From contig JANQPL010000018.1 of the NCBI GenBank assembly GCA_028289425.1, forward strand, positions 124,001 through 188,000: a stretch of DNA of 64,000 bases, in the 5' to 3' direction. Within the stretch, counting starts at the first letter, position 1. Each line of letters starts with the position of its first letter. Below are positions 29,480-39,073 of the stretch, piece after piece. The DNA is from Alphaproteobacteria bacterium. Its GTDB lineage: Bacteria; Pseudomonadota; Alphaproteobacteria; JANQMY01. A program made the translations under genes and the position numbers. Under the pieces are notes generated by a model that did not search any database, was not told the origin of the DNA, and worked only from the letters and a program-made list of their open reading frames with translations.

Positions 29480-29508
29480 GTTCTAGTTTGGTTCTTCGGG
29501 TTCGTCAA
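29480..29508 (-). promoter_or_regulatory. lexA promoter with overlapping SOS box
   Basis: On the minus strand TTGACG (29508-29503) and TAGAAC (29485-29480) are 17 bases apart. The alphaproteobacterial LexA operator GTTC-N7-GTTC occupies 29480-29494 on the plus strand and covers the -10 box and part of the spacer. The box ends 45 bases before the lexA start codon. A repressor bound there would block polymerase, so lexA should be autorepressed and SOS-induced. Confidence 0.8.
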
Positions 29509-29589
29509 GCAACAGAAAGTAAACGGGAGAACTTTCGACCAAATTCGAGCTTTTCCACAATAAAGTCGTTGCGGAGGGGCGAATTGACT

Positions 29590-30792
29590 CTAGAGATCCG
29601 CAAACAGAAGCACGTTCGCCAGATCACCTTTTTTTGCTGCCGGGGCCCCCGCCTCGCGAATCAGCAAACAGTCTGAGCGCGCCAGGATCGACAACATTGA
29701 GCTGTCTTGAGTTTCGAAGGGAACCACGGTTTCTTTGCCCTGTTCGTCTGTCACGAGCTTCGAGCGCATGAAGTCCTTTCGTGACCCGTTCGCCGAGATA
29801 TCTGTTCCAAGGGGATAGGAGGCGAGGGAATGCCGATAGTTTGTTTGTCCGCTCAGTTTGGCTATAGCGGGATTGAGGAACAGTAAGGCTCCCACGTAAG
29901 CGGAAACCGGATTTCCCGGGAGGCCAATGACGATCGTTTTGTTGATTGATCCAAACATGAGCGGTTTGCCGGGCCGCATGGCAATTTTCCAAAAATCGAC
30001 TTCAAGTCCGATCGGTACGAGGCTTGATTGGACGAGATCGTGATCTCCCACCGATGCACCGCCGATGGTCACTAAAAGATCCGCCTCTAGGGCGCGCGAC
30101 GCACGTTCCTGCAGATCCTCCACCTCATCCCGGGCAATGCCCAAGTCGATTGCCATGCCGCCGGACTGTTCAATCATGGCGGCAAGCCCCAGTGAATTCG
30201 ACGAGACGATCTGGTTTTCCCCAATGGGATCACCGGGTTGCACAAGCTCGTTACCATTGGCAAGTAGCGCGATCCGGGGGCGCCGATAGACCGAAAGCCA
30301 CGGCATGTTCATCGCCGCCGCCAAACTAATATCCCTGGGCGAAAGCTTTTGGCCCCTCTCCAGCGCGACCCTACCGGCTTGGAGGTCCAGACCTCCGCGC
30401 CGAATATGGCGACCGGCAACAGTCCCTTCGTTTACCGTGATAGTTTCGCCAGCGGCGGTGACGTCTTCCTGCAGCACAATCGTGTCCGCCCCCTTCGGCA
30501 CTGTCCCGCCGGTAAAGATGCGCACGGCTTCCTTGGGGCCAACTGTCCCAGTGAAGGCACCGCCCGCTGCGGCTTCTCCGACCTGCTTCAGGGTTGCAGG
30601 CGCCGCGGTAACATCCGCTGCCCGCACGGCATAGCCGTCCATCGCCGAAACATCATGGGGTGGATGTGTTCGCCTAGATATCAGGTCTTCAGAGAGCACG
30701 CGGCCGGCAGCTTCAGAAAGCGAAATCGTTTCGCTCGAAACCGGGGTGATCGCTTTCGTGATGCGCGTTAAAGCTTCTTCGACGGATATCAT
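29590..30792 (-). CDS. moeA: molybdopterin molybdenumtransferase
   Basis: Inserts molybdate into adenylated molybdopterin. The 400-residue protein has the MoeA N-terminal domains ([25 protein letters not shown] shows the conserved [12 protein letters not shown]), the MPT-binding central domain with [14 protein letters not shown] and PGKPLMFG, and the C-terminal beta barrel. ATG overlaps the moaC stop by 4 bp (ATGA). It is likely to serve the molybdoenzyme 3 kb away among others, but this pair at this site is also the normal alphaproteobacterial order. Confidence 0.95.
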   Translation of the reverse strand: MISVEEALTRITKAITPVSSETISLSEAAGRVLSEDLISRRTHPPHDVSAMDGYAVRAADVTAAPATLKQVGEAAAGGAFTGTVGPKEAVRIFTGGTVPKGADTIVLQEDVTAAGETITVNEGTVAGRHIRRGGLDLQAGRVALERGQKLSPRDISLAAAMNMPWLSVYRRPRIALLANGNELVQPGDPIGENQIVSSNSLGLAAMIEQSGGMAIDLGIARDEVEDLQERASRALEADLLVTIGGASVGDHDLVQSSLVPIGLEVDFWKIAMRPGKPLMFGSINKTIVIGLPGNPVSAYVGALLFLNPAIAKLSGQTNYRHSLASYPLGTDISANGSRKDFMRSKLVTDEQGKETVVPFETQDSSMLSILARSDCLLIREAGAPAAKKGDLANVLLFADL

Positions 30793-31271
30793 CGGTTTTC
30801 GTTATATGTGCCTGACTTGCCGCCGCTTTTGTGAGCCAGGCGTATGTCGCTGATCGACATGGCACGATCAACTGCCTTGGCCATATCGTAAATCGTCAGG
30901 GCGGCTACCGACACGGCAGTCAGGGCTTCCATCTCAACGCCGGTCCGTCCAGCTACTTTGGCAGTTCCGGAAATTTCGATGGCGCAGTTGGCGTCATCGA
31001 TTTCAAATTCTACAGAGACCCTGCTCAGCGCCAGTGGATGGCACAATGGGATCAAGTCGGAGGTTTTCTTTGCGGCCATAATACCCGCCAGCCTTGCCAC
31101 AGACAGCACGTCTCCCTTGGCGATGCCGCCGGCCTTTATGAGGTTGAGAGTTTCTTTGCTCATCATGATGCGGCCCTTAGCGACTGCAACCCGCTCGGTC
31201 GTCTCTTTGTCCGAGATGTCCACCATTGTGGCATTGCCGTCATCGTCGATGTGCGAGAGCTTCTTAGTCAT
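30789..31271 (-). CDS. moaC: cyclic pyranopterin monophosphate synthase
   Basis: Second half of the first step of molybdenum cofactor synthesis: converts the MoaA product to cPMP. The 160-residue protein has the motifs [30 protein letters not shown], the conserved [20 protein letters not shown] and KAVDRAMSI with the catalytic lysine and aspartate region. It lies between trpC (8 bp upstream) and moeA (4-bp overlap) in one minus-strand operon. Confidence 0.96.
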   Translation of the reverse strand: MTKKLSHIDDDGNATMVDISDKETTERVAVAKGRIMMSKETLNLIKAGGIAKGDVLSVARLAGIMAAKKTSDLIPLCHPLALSRVSVEFEIDDANCAIEISGTAKVAGRTGVEMEALTAVSVAALTIYDMAKAVDRAMSISDIRLAHKSGGKSGTYNENR

Positions 31272-31279
31272 GACTACTC

Positions 31280-32080
31280 TCAGCCGGTGCCTTTTCCAAG
31301 AAGATCTGCGGTTGCTTTTTCGACATCTGCTTGGCGCATCAAACTTTCACCAACGAGGAAACAAGAAACGCCGATTTGCCGCAGCCGCTTAATGTCGGCC
31401 TGCGAGGCAATCCCACTTTCGCCGACCAGTGTTTTGTCGCTCGGCACAAGAGGGGCCAATTGCTCTGTGGTTTCCAGGGTTGTCTTGAACGACTTCAAAT
31501 CGCGGTTGTTGATTCCGATAAGCTTGCTTTGCAGAATCAAAGCCCTATCGAGCTCTTCTTTATTGTGCACTTCAACAAGGACATCCATTTCGCACTCTAT
31601 GGCCGCTGCCTCCAATGCCTTGGCCTCATCGTCAGTGACAGCCCCGATGATGATGAGAATGCAATCGGCTGACCAGGAGCGTGCTTCGTACACTTGGTAA
31701 GGCTCGAACATAAAGTCCTTGCGTAATACGGGAAGGGAACACGCCTCCCGGGCTTGCTCCAAATAATGTGGGGCGCCTTGGAACGACGGCGTGTCTGTCA
31801 AAACAGAAAGGCATGTGGCACCGCCTCGCGCGTAGGCGCGCGCCAGGTCGGCCGGGTCAAAATCCTCGCGAATGAGTCCCTTCGATGGGCTTGCCTTTTT
31901 GATCTCCGCAATGAGGGCCGGCTTGCCGGATTTTATTGTCTCTTCAATAGCGCCCAAGAAGCCGCGTGGGGGGCTTGCGTCGAGTGCCCGCTGCCGGATC
32001 TCTGCCATCGGAATGCGCTCTTTCGCCTGAGCGATTTCCTGACGCTTGTAGGCTGAAATTTTCTCAAGAATATCCATCAT
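31280..32080 (-). CDS. trpC: indole-3-glycerol phosphate synthase
   Basis: Converts CDRP to indole-3-glycerol phosphate in tryptophan synthesis. The 266-residue TIM barrel has [17 protein letters not shown] (catalytic lysine and phosphate contacts), [26 protein letters not shown] and VGESGIAS. The first of two adjacent ATG codons (32080) forms an ATGA overlap with the trpD stop and was chosen. It is monofunctional; no TrpF domain is fused. Confidence 0.96.
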   Translation of the reverse strand: MMDILEKISAYKRQEIAQAKERIPMAEIRQRALDASPPRGFLGAIEETIKSGKPALIAEIKKASPSKGLIREDFDPADLARAYARGGATCLSVLTDTPSFQGAPHYLEQAREACSLPVLRKDFMFEPYQVYEARSWSADCILIIIGAVTDDEAKALEAAAIECEMDVLVEVHNKEELDRALILQSKLIGINNRDLKSFKTTLETTEQLAPLVPSDKTLVGESGIASQADIKRLRQIGVSCFLVGESLMRQADVEKATADLLGKGTG

Positions 32081-33102
32081 TTACTTGTGCTTTCTTGAGA
32101 TGTTCGCACAAGTAAATCCAGTTTTTCCAGTGCCTTGCCGCTATCGATCGATTGCCGCGCCATAGACAATCCGTCCTGAAGATGATCTGCCTTCTCTGCG
32201 ACGATCAATGCCGCCGCGCTGTTTAGCAGAACGATGTCCCGATAGGCGCCCGGGTGTCCTTCCAAGACTTGTCGCAGGGCCTTGGCGTTCTCCGATGGCG
32301 TTCCCCCCACCAATTCGCCCGGCTCCACCGTATCGAGGCCTACTTCCTCCGGCGTAACTTCAAATTCCCTGATCTTTCCATCTTCAAGCGCCACAACCGC
32401 TGATTTTCCCGTTGTTGTCAGCTCATCCAGTCCGTCCGAACCGTGCACAATCCACGCACGGGTCGTGCCTAGTTCTTGCAGTACCTCCGCCAATGGGCGC
32501 AGCCATTGCCGGTCAAAGACGCCAATGAGCTGTCTTTTGGTGCCGGCCGGGTTGGACAAAGGGCCAAGCAGATTGAAGATCGTCCGTGTCCCAAGTTCCT
32601 GACGCGTAGGACCCACATGCTTCATGGCCGAATGGTGCAGGGGGGCCATCATGAAACCGATGCCTGCTTGCTCGACGCACCGGGTTATGTCTGTTGGGCT
32701 TAGATCGATTTTCACGCCCAGCTCGGACAGCACTTCGGCGGAGCCTGACTTGGACGATAAGGCTCTGTTGCCGTGCTTTGCGATCCGTACGCCGGAACCC
32801 GCAACAACAAAACTCGCCGCCGTCGAAATGTTGTAGGTGCCTTTGGCGTCGCCTCCGGTGCCGCAGGTATCGATGGCATCTTCCGGCACGGTAACGTGGA
32901 CAGCTTTCTGCCGCATGATACGTGCGCCTGCGGCAATTTCGGTGACGGATTCGCCGCGTACCCGTAGACCCATGAGGAAGGCCCCGATCTGGGATGGTGT
33001 CGCTTCGCCCGACATGATTGCCTCAAAAGCACCCATGGCTTCCTCGGGCTCTAGCGAAGCCCCGCTGGCAATTTTTGCAAGGATGGGCTTTAGAGCATCC
33101 AT
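32077..33102 (-). CDS. trpD: anthranilate phosphoribosyltransferase
   Basis: Transfers phosphoribose from PRPP to anthranilate. The 341-residue protein has an N-terminal helical domain ([20 protein letters not shown]) and the PRPP motif [18 protein letters not shown], then [21 protein letters not shown], and [18 protein letters not shown]-like sequence ([20 protein letters not shown]). Start is 9 bp after the trpG stop and the end overlaps trpC, so trpG-D-C are one transcript. Confidence 0.97.
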   Translation of the reverse strand: MDALKPILAKIASGASLEPEEAMGAFEAIMSGEATPSQIGAFLMGLRVRGESVTEIAAGARIMRQKAVHVTVPEDAIDTCGTGGDAKGTYNISTAASFVVAGSGVRIAKHGNRALSSKSGSAEVLSELGVKIDLSPTDITRCVEQAGIGFMMAPLHHSAMKHVGPTRQELGTRTIFNLLGPLSNPAGTKRQLIGVFDRQWLRPLAEVLQELGTTRAWIVHGSDGLDELTTTGKSAVVALEDGKIREFEVTPEEVGLDTVEPGELVGGTPSENAKALRQVLEGHPGAYRDIVLLNSAAALIVAEKADHLQDGLSMARQSIDSGKALEKLDLLVRTSQESTSK

Positions 33103-33111
33103 TGTGTGTCC

Positions 33112-33696
33112 TCAGGCAGCGAGTTTGCCGGTGGAAAGATCCAAAAAGTTCTGCAAGAGCATTTTGCCCTCGAAGGTGCCGATGCTTTCCGGGTGGAATT
33201 GTACACCGTGGACCGGGTGATCCTTGTGCTGCAGCCCCATAATCACGCCATCTTCCGTTTTCGCCGTAACTTCTAAGCAGTCTGGAACTTTGTCAGGGTC
33301 TACAATCAGGCTGTGATATCGGATCGCTTCAAATCCGCTCGTTAGTCCTCGAAACACCCCACGATTGTCATGAAAAATCTTACTTGATTTGCCATGCATA
33401 CATTCCGGCGCGCGTATAATCGTGCCACCATAGGCCTGGCCGATAGACTGATGCCCCAGGCAAACGCCCAAAAGCGGAATTTGACCGTTGTTCTGAGAAA
33501 TGAGTTCCAAGCAGATTCCCGCTTTGTCGGGGTCGCAGGGCCCTGGCGACAGGACGATTGCTGACGGTTGGCGGGCCAGCGCTGCGTCGACCGAGATCTT
33601 GTCATTGCGAAACACGCTGACTTCTGCGCCTAGCTCGCCCAAATACTGGACGAGGTTGTAGGTGAAGCTGTCGTAATTATCGATCAACAGGATCAT
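33112..33696 (-). CDS. trpG: anthranilate synthase glutamine amidotransferase subunit
   Basis: Class I glutamine amidotransferase that supplies ammonia to TrpE. The 194-residue protein has [12 protein letters not shown], the nucleophile cysteine in [15 protein letters not shown] and the His-Glu pair in [11 protein letters not shown]. It heads the trpGDC-moaC-moeA block. It is separated from trpE by 397 bp holding a plus-strand small ORF, so it probably has its own promoter. Dual use with PabB for folate is possible and cannot be excluded. Confidence 0.96.
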   Translation of the reverse strand: MILLIDNYDSFTYNLVQYLGELGAEVSVFRNDKISVDAALARQPSAIVLSPGPCDPDKAGICLELISQNNGQIPLLGVCLGHQSIGQAYGGTIIRAPECMHGKSSKIFHDNRGVFRGLTSGFEAIRYHSLIVDPDKVPDCLEVTAKTEDGVIMGLQHKDHPVHGVQFHPESIGTFEGKMLLQNFLDLSTGKLAA

Positions 33697-33799
33697 GGCA
33701 GTTCAAACTCGAGGCCAGGCGCACGTAACGAGGCGCCAGTTTTTTACAAAGCCTGCCTTCCTAGCAAACTGTGGACTGAGAGGAAAGATGGTGTAAATC

Positions 33800-33836
33800 G
33801 GCTGGGACAATAGCGGTCCCCGGACAGCCGCTTTTT
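33800..33836 (+). promoter_or_regulatory. competing hairpins with T-tract upstream of small ORF
   Basis: On the plus strand AGCGG (33812-33816) pairs with CCGCT (33828-33832), which is followed by five T, the form of an intrinsic terminator. GGGAC (33804-33808) can instead pair with GTCCC (33816-33820), and this pairing shares base 33816 and encloses the terminator's 5' arm. The two folds exclude each other, as in an attenuator. It lies 58-95 bases before the small plus-strand ORF at 33895. Function is inference. Confidence 0.3.
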
Positions 33837-33894
33837 AGTGTAAAACAGGGTTAATCCCGATTCTCGAACCACGCCCTCCGGAGACTGACTTCCA

Positions 33895-34092
33895 ATGCAA
33901 TTTGACATCGTTCACTCGGAACGCCGGCGCAGTGTTTGGTGGTTTGAGGCCCAACAGGGCCGGCGCCAGCTCTATCTCGCATCCGCGGTTACCATTCTGC
34001 TGGGGCTGTTGATCGGCTTTATCGCCGGGCAGTTTCTCAGTTTGGACAGTATGGCCCAAGGCACTCCGACGATGAATCAAATCGACAGTTGA
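33895..34092 (+). CDS. 65-residue single-pass membrane protein of unknown function
   Basis: Small protein encoded antisense in the gap between trpE and trpG. The charged N-terminal third (HSERRRSVWWFEAQQGRRQ) precedes one clear membrane helix, LYLASAVTILLGLLIGFIAG, and a short polar tail. GGAG lies about 11 bases before the ATG. The stop is one base from the end of the convergent trpE, so the ORF fills the gap exactly, which favours a real gene. I do not recognise the family; the positive-inside rule would put the N-terminus in the cytoplasm. Confidence 0.55.
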   Translation: MQFDIVHSERRRSVWWFEAQQGRRQLYLASAVTILLGLLIGFIAGQFLSLDSMAQGTPTMNQIDS

Positions 34093-34093
34093 G

Positions 34094-35620
34094 CTATCGG
34101 TTCTTGCCGTCCGCCGAGGCAAACCTGACGGCTTCTTCCGCTGCCTGAAATAGAGCTTTTGCCTTATTGACCGTTTCCTCGTATTCGGTCTCTCCCACGG
34201 AGTCTGCCACCACGCCGCCGCCGGCTTGAACGTAGAGCGTGCCGTCCTTGATCACGGCCGTTCTTAAGGCGATGCAGTTGTCCATCGATCCGTCTGCAGA
34301 GAAATACCCAACGGCGCCCGCATAGACACCGCGCTTTTCTTTCTCAATTTCATCGATGATTTCCATGGCCCGGATCTTTGGGGCGCCGGATACGGTGCCG
34401 GCCGGAAAGCCGGCAATGAGTGCGGAAAGGGAATCGTATTCGTCCGACAATTGGCCTTCCACATTTGATGTGATGTGCATGACGTGGGAGAAATATTCGA
34501 CAAAGAATGAGTCGGTCACATTCACCGACCCCACTTCAGAGACCCGGCCTGTGTCGTTGCGCCCCAAATCCAGCAGCATCATGTGCTCTGCGATTTCCTT
34601 GGGGTCCTCCAACATTTCTTTTTCCAACTGTTTGTCATGCTCTCGCGTGTTGCCTCGCGGGCGTGTACCGGCAATAGGACGTATGGTGACCTTTTTGCCT
34701 TCAGTACGGACCAGGATCTCCGGGCTCGACCCGACAATCGAAAACTCCCCAAAATTTAGAAAGAACATGTAGGGCGACGGGTTGATACGGCGTAACGCAC
34801 GGTAGAGAGCAATCGGCGGCAATGAAAACGGCACACGAAATCGTTGGCTTGGAACGATCTGGAAGGCGTCGCCAGCGCGAATGTATTCTTTCGCTTTTTC
34901 CACCATCGCCACATATTCTTCATGGGTCGTATTGGAAACAGGTTCAGAGACGGATTCCAGTGCTGTTTCCGGTGCAATGGTTTGGGGCAGGGAGCGCTCC
35001 AAATCGGCTACAACATCGTTCAGCCGTTCGCCCGCCCGCGCATAGGCGGCCCGTGCGGACACGCCGTCTTCCGCCCTGACCGGTGTCACAATCGTGACCA
35101 CATCGCGAACCACGTCGAATATGGCGACGATACTCGGCCGCATGAGTATCGCATCCGGAACGTTCAATATATCTGGATTGACGTCCGGCAAATGCTCCAT
35201 CAGCCGCACCATGTCATACCCGAGATAACCAAATAGCCCGGCGGACATAGGAGGAAGGTTTGACGGCAGCGCAATCTTTGAGCTCTCCACCAGCTCCCGC
35301 AAAGAGTCCAGCGGCGGTAGCTGCACCGGTTCGAATCCGTCCGGTTGATAGAGCGCTTTGCGGTTTACTTCGGCGGTTCCGTCACAACAGCGCCAGATGA
35401 GATCGGGCTTTAGCCCAATTATGGAATAGCGGTCCCGTACTTCGGCGCCATCGGCGATGCGGATCGATTCCAAAAGGAAAGAGTTGGCGCGATCTTCCGC
35501 CAGCTTGAGGAATGCGCCAACCGGCGTCATCAAATCCGAAACAAGTTCCGTCCAGACTGCTTGTGGCGCGCCCGCTAAATACTGTTCCTCAAACTTTTTG
35601 TAAGCGGGTTCAACGCGCAT
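34094..35620 (-). CDS. trpE: anthranilate synthase component I
   Basis: Makes anthranilate from chorismate with TrpG. The 508-residue protein has the N-terminal tryptophan feedback motif FLLES near residue 47, and the chorismate-binding core with IAGTRPRGNTREHDKQL, LDLGRNDTGRVS, the AGFPAGTVSGAPKIRAM motif, RGVYAGAVGYFS and a C-terminal GGGVVADS. It is separate from TrpG rather than fused, unlike the TrpEG of classical rhizobia. It starts 7 bp after the ppiD stop with AGGAAG before the ATG, so it is co-transcribed with ppiD. Confidence 0.97.
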   Translation of the reverse strand: MRVEPAYKKFEEQYLAGAPQAVWTELVSDLMTPVGAFLKLAEDRANSFLLESIRIADGAEVRDRYSIIGLKPDLIWRCCDGTAEVNRKALYQPDGFEPVQLPPLDSLRELVESSKIALPSNLPPMSAGLFGYLGYDMVRLMEHLPDVNPDILNVPDAILMRPSIVAIFDVVRDVVTIVTPVRAEDGVSARAAYARAGERLNDVVADLERSLPQTIAPETALESVSEPVSNTTHEEYVAMVEKAKEYIRAGDAFQIVPSQRFRVPFSLPPIALYRALRRINPSPYMFFLNFGEFSIVGSSPEILVRTEGKKVTIRPIAGTRPRGNTREHDKQLEKEMLEDPKEIAEHMMLLDLGRNDTGRVSEVGSVNVTDSFFVEYFSHVMHITSNVEGQLSDEYDSLSALIAGFPAGTVSGAPKIRAMEIIDEIEKEKRGVYAGAVGYFSADGSMDNCIALRTAVIKDGTLYVQAGGGVVADSVGETEYEETVNKAKALFQAAEEAVRFASADGKNR

Positions 35621-35627
35621 TTCTTCC

Positions 35628-37517
35628 TCAGTTCACCGCTCCTACGGCGCGGTCGATCATTGTTGGATAGGTTTCGACACCAAGTCCTGTGCGGACATCA
35701 TTGATATAATGCGTTATCAACTCATTGGAGAACGAGCCGCTCGTTTCAATTTGCATGCGGGCGATGCCTTCGGCGCTGGCGGACAGTTCGGGCTCAATAA
35801 TCTCGATGACTTGCGCCACGACGAAGCTCTCGCCAATGCCGACGGGCCCCACGACGAACTGATCCTTTTCGGCCGCAAAAAGATCATCCACCAATTCCCG
35901 TGAGAATGTTTCGTTCGATCCACCACGTGGAATGGGTGGGCTTATGGTGATTGCTCGTTCGAGCTCTGCGCCCAGCTCCTCGAATTTCGCGCCATTGTTG
36001 CCCCGTTCCGCAAGGTTGTTTGCAAGCGACAGCAGTTTGTTCTTACGTTCCGCGGTGAGCCAGTTTGACATCACCTCTTCCTTCACTTCGTCGAAATCTT
36101 GAAGCCGTGACGGCTCGGAATCCTTAACCTCCACGACAAAGTACGATCCATCGGCGGCTTCCTGCATGTAATTCTCTTGGCCAATTTCATTTTGAAACGC
36201 TTCCTGCACGATTGCCGGATGGTTCGCGAGGGATTCGATTTCTTTGCCGGCCTTATCTTGTCCATTGCGGTCGGCCGCTTCTACTTGGGTCAGGGTGAGG
36301 CCCAACTCGTCGGCCACTTCACTAAGTGTTGCGCCTCCGGCAAGCTGATCTTCGATAGCGTTATATATGTCGAAGAGTTCCGCTTGCGCGCGTTCGAGCG
36401 CCAGCTGGCGCTTGATCTGGTCCTTAACTTCTTCGAAGGTTACCGTCGTACCTTCCGTAACCGTCAGAACACGAACAATTACCCAACCGAATGGCCCATC
36501 GATCGGTTCGGTAATGGCGCCGGCTTCGGTGGCAAACACCACTTCTGCAATTTCGTCGTCGAGATCGTTGCGGGTCACATCACCGATAGCAATGTCATCG
36601 GGCGTCAGCCCCTTATCCAATGCGATCTTGAGGAACCGTGTGCCTTCCGCAAGGCTAGCGGCTGCCGCGCGTGCTTCTTCTTCGCTGCCGAAACGAATCT
36701 GCTCGATGTCCCGTTCCTCCGGCGTTTCGTAGTTTGACCGGTTGAACTCGAACTGTTTGCTCACCTCTTCATCGGTGACTTCTACCAGGGGAATCAAACT
36801 TTCCGACGTGACGTGGATGAAATCGAACGCCCGGTATTCGGGGGTCCGAAACTCAGCTTCGTTTTCTTGATAATAGGCTTCCAAGTCTGATGGGCTTGGC
36901 TCCGGGATCGTGCCGGCAAGTTCGGGCGCCAGCACCAGGAATTTGGTCTTGCGCTTTTGTTGACGATGAATAAACAGCGTTTCGATGTAGCCTTTGGGCG
37001 CGGTCACGCCGGACTCGATGCTGTCAAGGAGCTGCGCGCGCGACAGATCTTTGCGCACGCCGTCCAGGTAAAATGCTTCGTTGATACCCGCTGACGACAT
37101 TTGCTGTTGAAAGATGGCCCGGTCGAATGTGCCGAAGGCGCCTTGAAAGGCCGGGTCGGTTTGAACATTGGTGCGAATGGCTTCATCGGGTGTCGCCAAT
37201 CCCAGCTCGTTGGTTTTTATGTCCAGGGCTGTACGGTTGATAATGCGTTCGAGTACCCGCCGATGCTCGCCAAAGGCGATGGCGACTTGCGTGTCGATTT
37301 GGCCGCCGGAGTTTTGGGCCAACTGCCGGACTTGGAGGCGGAACTCCCGCGCCAATTCATCGCTGGCGATATCCACCTCGCCAATCTTCGCGACCGCATC
37401 GGCCATACGGCCACGAAATATGTCGTTTACCCCCCACAAGCCAAAGGCCAAGACCAAAGGCACGATGAGGACGAGGGCAAAGGCGCTTCCAACAAAGCTG
37501 CGTATCGATTTGAGCAT
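35628..37517 (-). CDS. ppiD: PpiD-type membrane-anchored peptidyl-prolyl isomerase
   Basis: Periplasmic folding factor anchored in the inner membrane and active near the Sec translocon. The 629-residue protein has an N-terminal anchor (FVGSAFALVLIVPLVLAFGLWGV split here, about residues 8-30), a SurA-like N-terminal helical domain (about 35-200), a parvulin-like rotamase domain (about 265-360, containing the FLKIALDKGLTPDDIAIGDV type segment) and a second helical region. The order in front of trpE is standard for alphaproteobacteria. It is divergent from tpiA with 167 bp between. Confidence 0.92.
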   Translation of the reverse strand: MLKSIRSFVGSAFALVLIVPLVLAFGLWGVNDIFRGRMADAVAKIGEVDIASDELAREFRLQVRQLAQNSGGQIDTQVAIAFGEHRRVLERIINRTALDIKTNELGLATPDEAIRTNVQTDPAFQGAFGTFDRAIFQQQMSSAGINEAFYLDGVRKDLSRAQLLDSIESGVTAPKGYIETLFIHRQQKRKTKFLVLAPELAGTIPEPSPSDLEAYYQENEAEFRTPEYRAFDFIHVTSESLIPLVEVTDEEVSKQFEFNRSNYETPEERDIEQIRFGSEEEARAAAASLAEGTRFLKIALDKGLTPDDIAIGDVTRNDLDDEIAEVVFATEAGAITEPIDGPFGWVIVRVLTVTEGTTVTFEEVKDQIKRQLALERAQAELFDIYNAIEDQLAGGATLSEVADELGLTLTQVEAADRNGQDKAGKEIESLANHPAIVQEAFQNEIGQENYMQEAADGSYFVVEVKDSEPSRLQDFDEVKEEVMSNWLTAERKNKLLSLANNLAERGNNGAKFEELGAELERAITISPPIPRGGSNETFSRELVDDLFAAEKDQFVVGPVGIGESFVVAQVIEIIEPELSASAEGIARMQIETSGSFSNELITHYINDVRTGLGVETYPTMIDRAVGAVN

Positions 37518-37625
37518 GATCGACCGGTCTCAGTTATTCTTCCATTCAGGTATTGCCAAGTTTCAGGCGCGTGATTAATGAGCCAGGAACAATTATCGCG
37601 CAACCAATATCTGACGGGATTGGGC

Positions 37626-37647
37626 CCATCTTGTGTCGCTAAGATGG
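37626..37647. promoter_or_regulatory. inverted repeat upstream of tpiA
   Basis: CCATCTT at 37626-37632 and AAGATGG at 37641-37647 are perfect inverted repeats separated by 8 bases, in the divergent ppiD/tpiA intergenic region, 37 bases before tpiA. It could be an operator or an mRNA leader hairpin. Nothing identifies a regulator. Confidence 0.3.
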
Positions 37648-37684
37648 TGCCGTTCTAACCCGCAAAAAAGAGGATCAAACACCC

Positions 37685-38446
37685 ATGCCGCAATCCCGTG
37701 TGAAGCCCCTTATCGCCGGCAATTGGAAAATGAATGGTGTACGCAGCAATATGCGGGAACTCAAACGCATCGCTGAGGCCTGCAAGAAAGCCCCAAAACC
37801 GCGCGGCGACGTGCTGATCTGTCCACCGTTTCAGGTATTGTGGCCTTACAAAGAGGCTGTAAAGGGCTCGCCGGTGCGGCTGGGCGGCCAAGACTGCCAT
37901 ACCAGCGTTTCTGGCGCGCATACCGGGGATGTGTCGGCGGAAATGCTCGCGGATATTGGCGCGACGGCAATCATCGTCGGACATTCGGAACGCCGCACAG
38001 ATCATGGAGAAACGAACGTTCTGGTGCGGGCGAAGGCCGAAGCCGTGCATGCCGCCGGTCTCATCGCCATTATCTGTCTTGGTGAAACCGAAAAGGAGCG
38101 GGATGCTGGCCAGACAATTCGCGTGATCAGCAAACAACTCAAGGAGTCGGTGCCAAATGGCAGCACGGCCAAAAACACGGTCATCGCCTACGAGCCGGTT
38201 TGGGCAATCGGCACCGGTCGAACGCCCACTTCTGATGACATAAAGAAGGCTCACAAGGCTCTGCGAACAAGACTTGAGAAGCGTTTTGGTCCTGATGGGG
38301 CCAAGTTCCGGCTGCTTTATGGGGGATCGGTCAAACCCGGCAACGCGGAAGAGATTTTGGCGTTAGATAATGTGAACGGCGCCTTGGTTGGAGGGGCAAG
38401 CCTCAAATCTTCGGATTTTGTGCCAATTATTCGCGCGGCGAAGTAA
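37685..38446 (+). CDS. tpiA: triosephosphate isomerase
   Basis: Interconverts dihydroxyacetone phosphate and glyceraldehyde 3-phosphate. The 253-residue TIM barrel has GNWKMNG (catalytic lysine), GHSERR (catalytic histidine), YEPVWAIGTGRTPT (catalytic glutamate) and the phosphate loop YGGSVKPGNAEEI. An AAAAAGAGGA ribosome site precedes the ATG. A likely intrinsic terminator follows 14 bases after the stop. Confidence 0.97.
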   Translation: MPQSRVKPLIAGNWKMNGVRSNMRELKRIAEACKKAPKPRGDVLICPPFQVLWPYKEAVKGSPVRLGGQDCHTSVSGAHTGDVSAEMLADIGATAIIVGHSERRTDHGETNVLVRAKAEAVHAAGLIAIICLGETEKERDAGQTIRVISKQLKESVPNGSTAKNTVIAYEPVWAIGTGRTPTSDDIKKAHKALRTRLEKRFGPDGAKFRLLYGGSVKPGNAEEILALDNVNGALVGGASLKSSDFVPIIRAAK

Positions 38447-38460
38447 TAACCGCGCATGGA

Positions 38461-38485
38461 ATGCCCGAGTTTCGGCCATCTTTTT
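38461..38485 (+). terminator. intrinsic terminator after tpiA
   Basis: ATG-C-CCGA at 38461-38468 pairs with TCGG-C-CAT at 38472-38479 around GTT, with a single C-C mismatch, and is followed by C and five T. Short but well placed. Confidence 0.55.
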
Positions 38486-38593
38486 GTTGCAGAACTGTGG
38501 CCCCAGGCGGACTGGAACGTATCAATTTATTTGCAGTTACCGGCCATCCTGACTATATGTCCGGCCTTGGCCTGCTGATGGAATGAAGAACCG

Positions 38594-38947
38594 ATGGAAA
38601 CCGTCGTCCTAGTTGTACACATCATAATCGCAGTGGCTCTCGTCGTGGTCGTTCTATTGCAACGCTCCGAAGGGGGCGGCCTCGGCATTGGCGGCGGTGG
38701 AGGTGGCGGTGCCGGTGGCTTCATGACAACCCGGGGCGCGGCCGATGCCTTGACCCGTACAACGGCCTATCTTGCGGCGGCCTTCTTCGCGACGAGCATT
38801 ACTCTATCTGTTCTAAGCCGGGGCGGCGAACAACCCGGTTCGATCCTGGACGTGGTCGATGATTCGCCGGTGCCGGCACAATCTGAACCGGCCGAACCAA
38901 GTCCGCCCGCAGAATCCGAAATTCCAGGCATCCCGACCCCCCAATAG
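38594..38947 (+). CDS. secG: preprotein translocase subunit SecG
   Basis: Accessory subunit of the SecYEG translocon. The 117-residue protein has two membrane helices (VVLVVHIIIAVALVVVVLL and TAYLAAAFFATSITLSVL) joined by the conserved cytoplasmic loop LQRSEGGGLGIGGG, glycine-rich and ending GGFMTTRGAAD. The C-terminal tail is Pro, Glu and Ser rich. Located before pyrG as in most alphaproteobacteria. Confidence 0.95.
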   Translation: METVVLVVHIIIAVALVVVVLLQRSEGGGLGIGGGGGGGAGGFMTTRGAADALTRTTAYLAAAFFATSITLSVLSRGGEQPGSILDVVDDSPVPAQSEPAEPSPPAESEIPGIPTPQ

Positions 38948-39073
38948 GTCAGATTCAAACACTGTCATAACCCCCTGATTCCTTGAAGGTTTTTGGGGTG
39001 CCGATGCGTTGTTTTTTGATTGCTGGCGCCGAACGCTATTGTTCGCGCTTTCAATGTTGTAACCTGTTGTTCC

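Noticed and set aside
35326-35342. GGTTCGAATCC, which resembles a tRNA T-arm
   Set aside because: It lies inside trpE and encodes the conserved frame; no acceptor, D or anticodon arm could be placed around it. A similar word at 40042 is inside pyrG.
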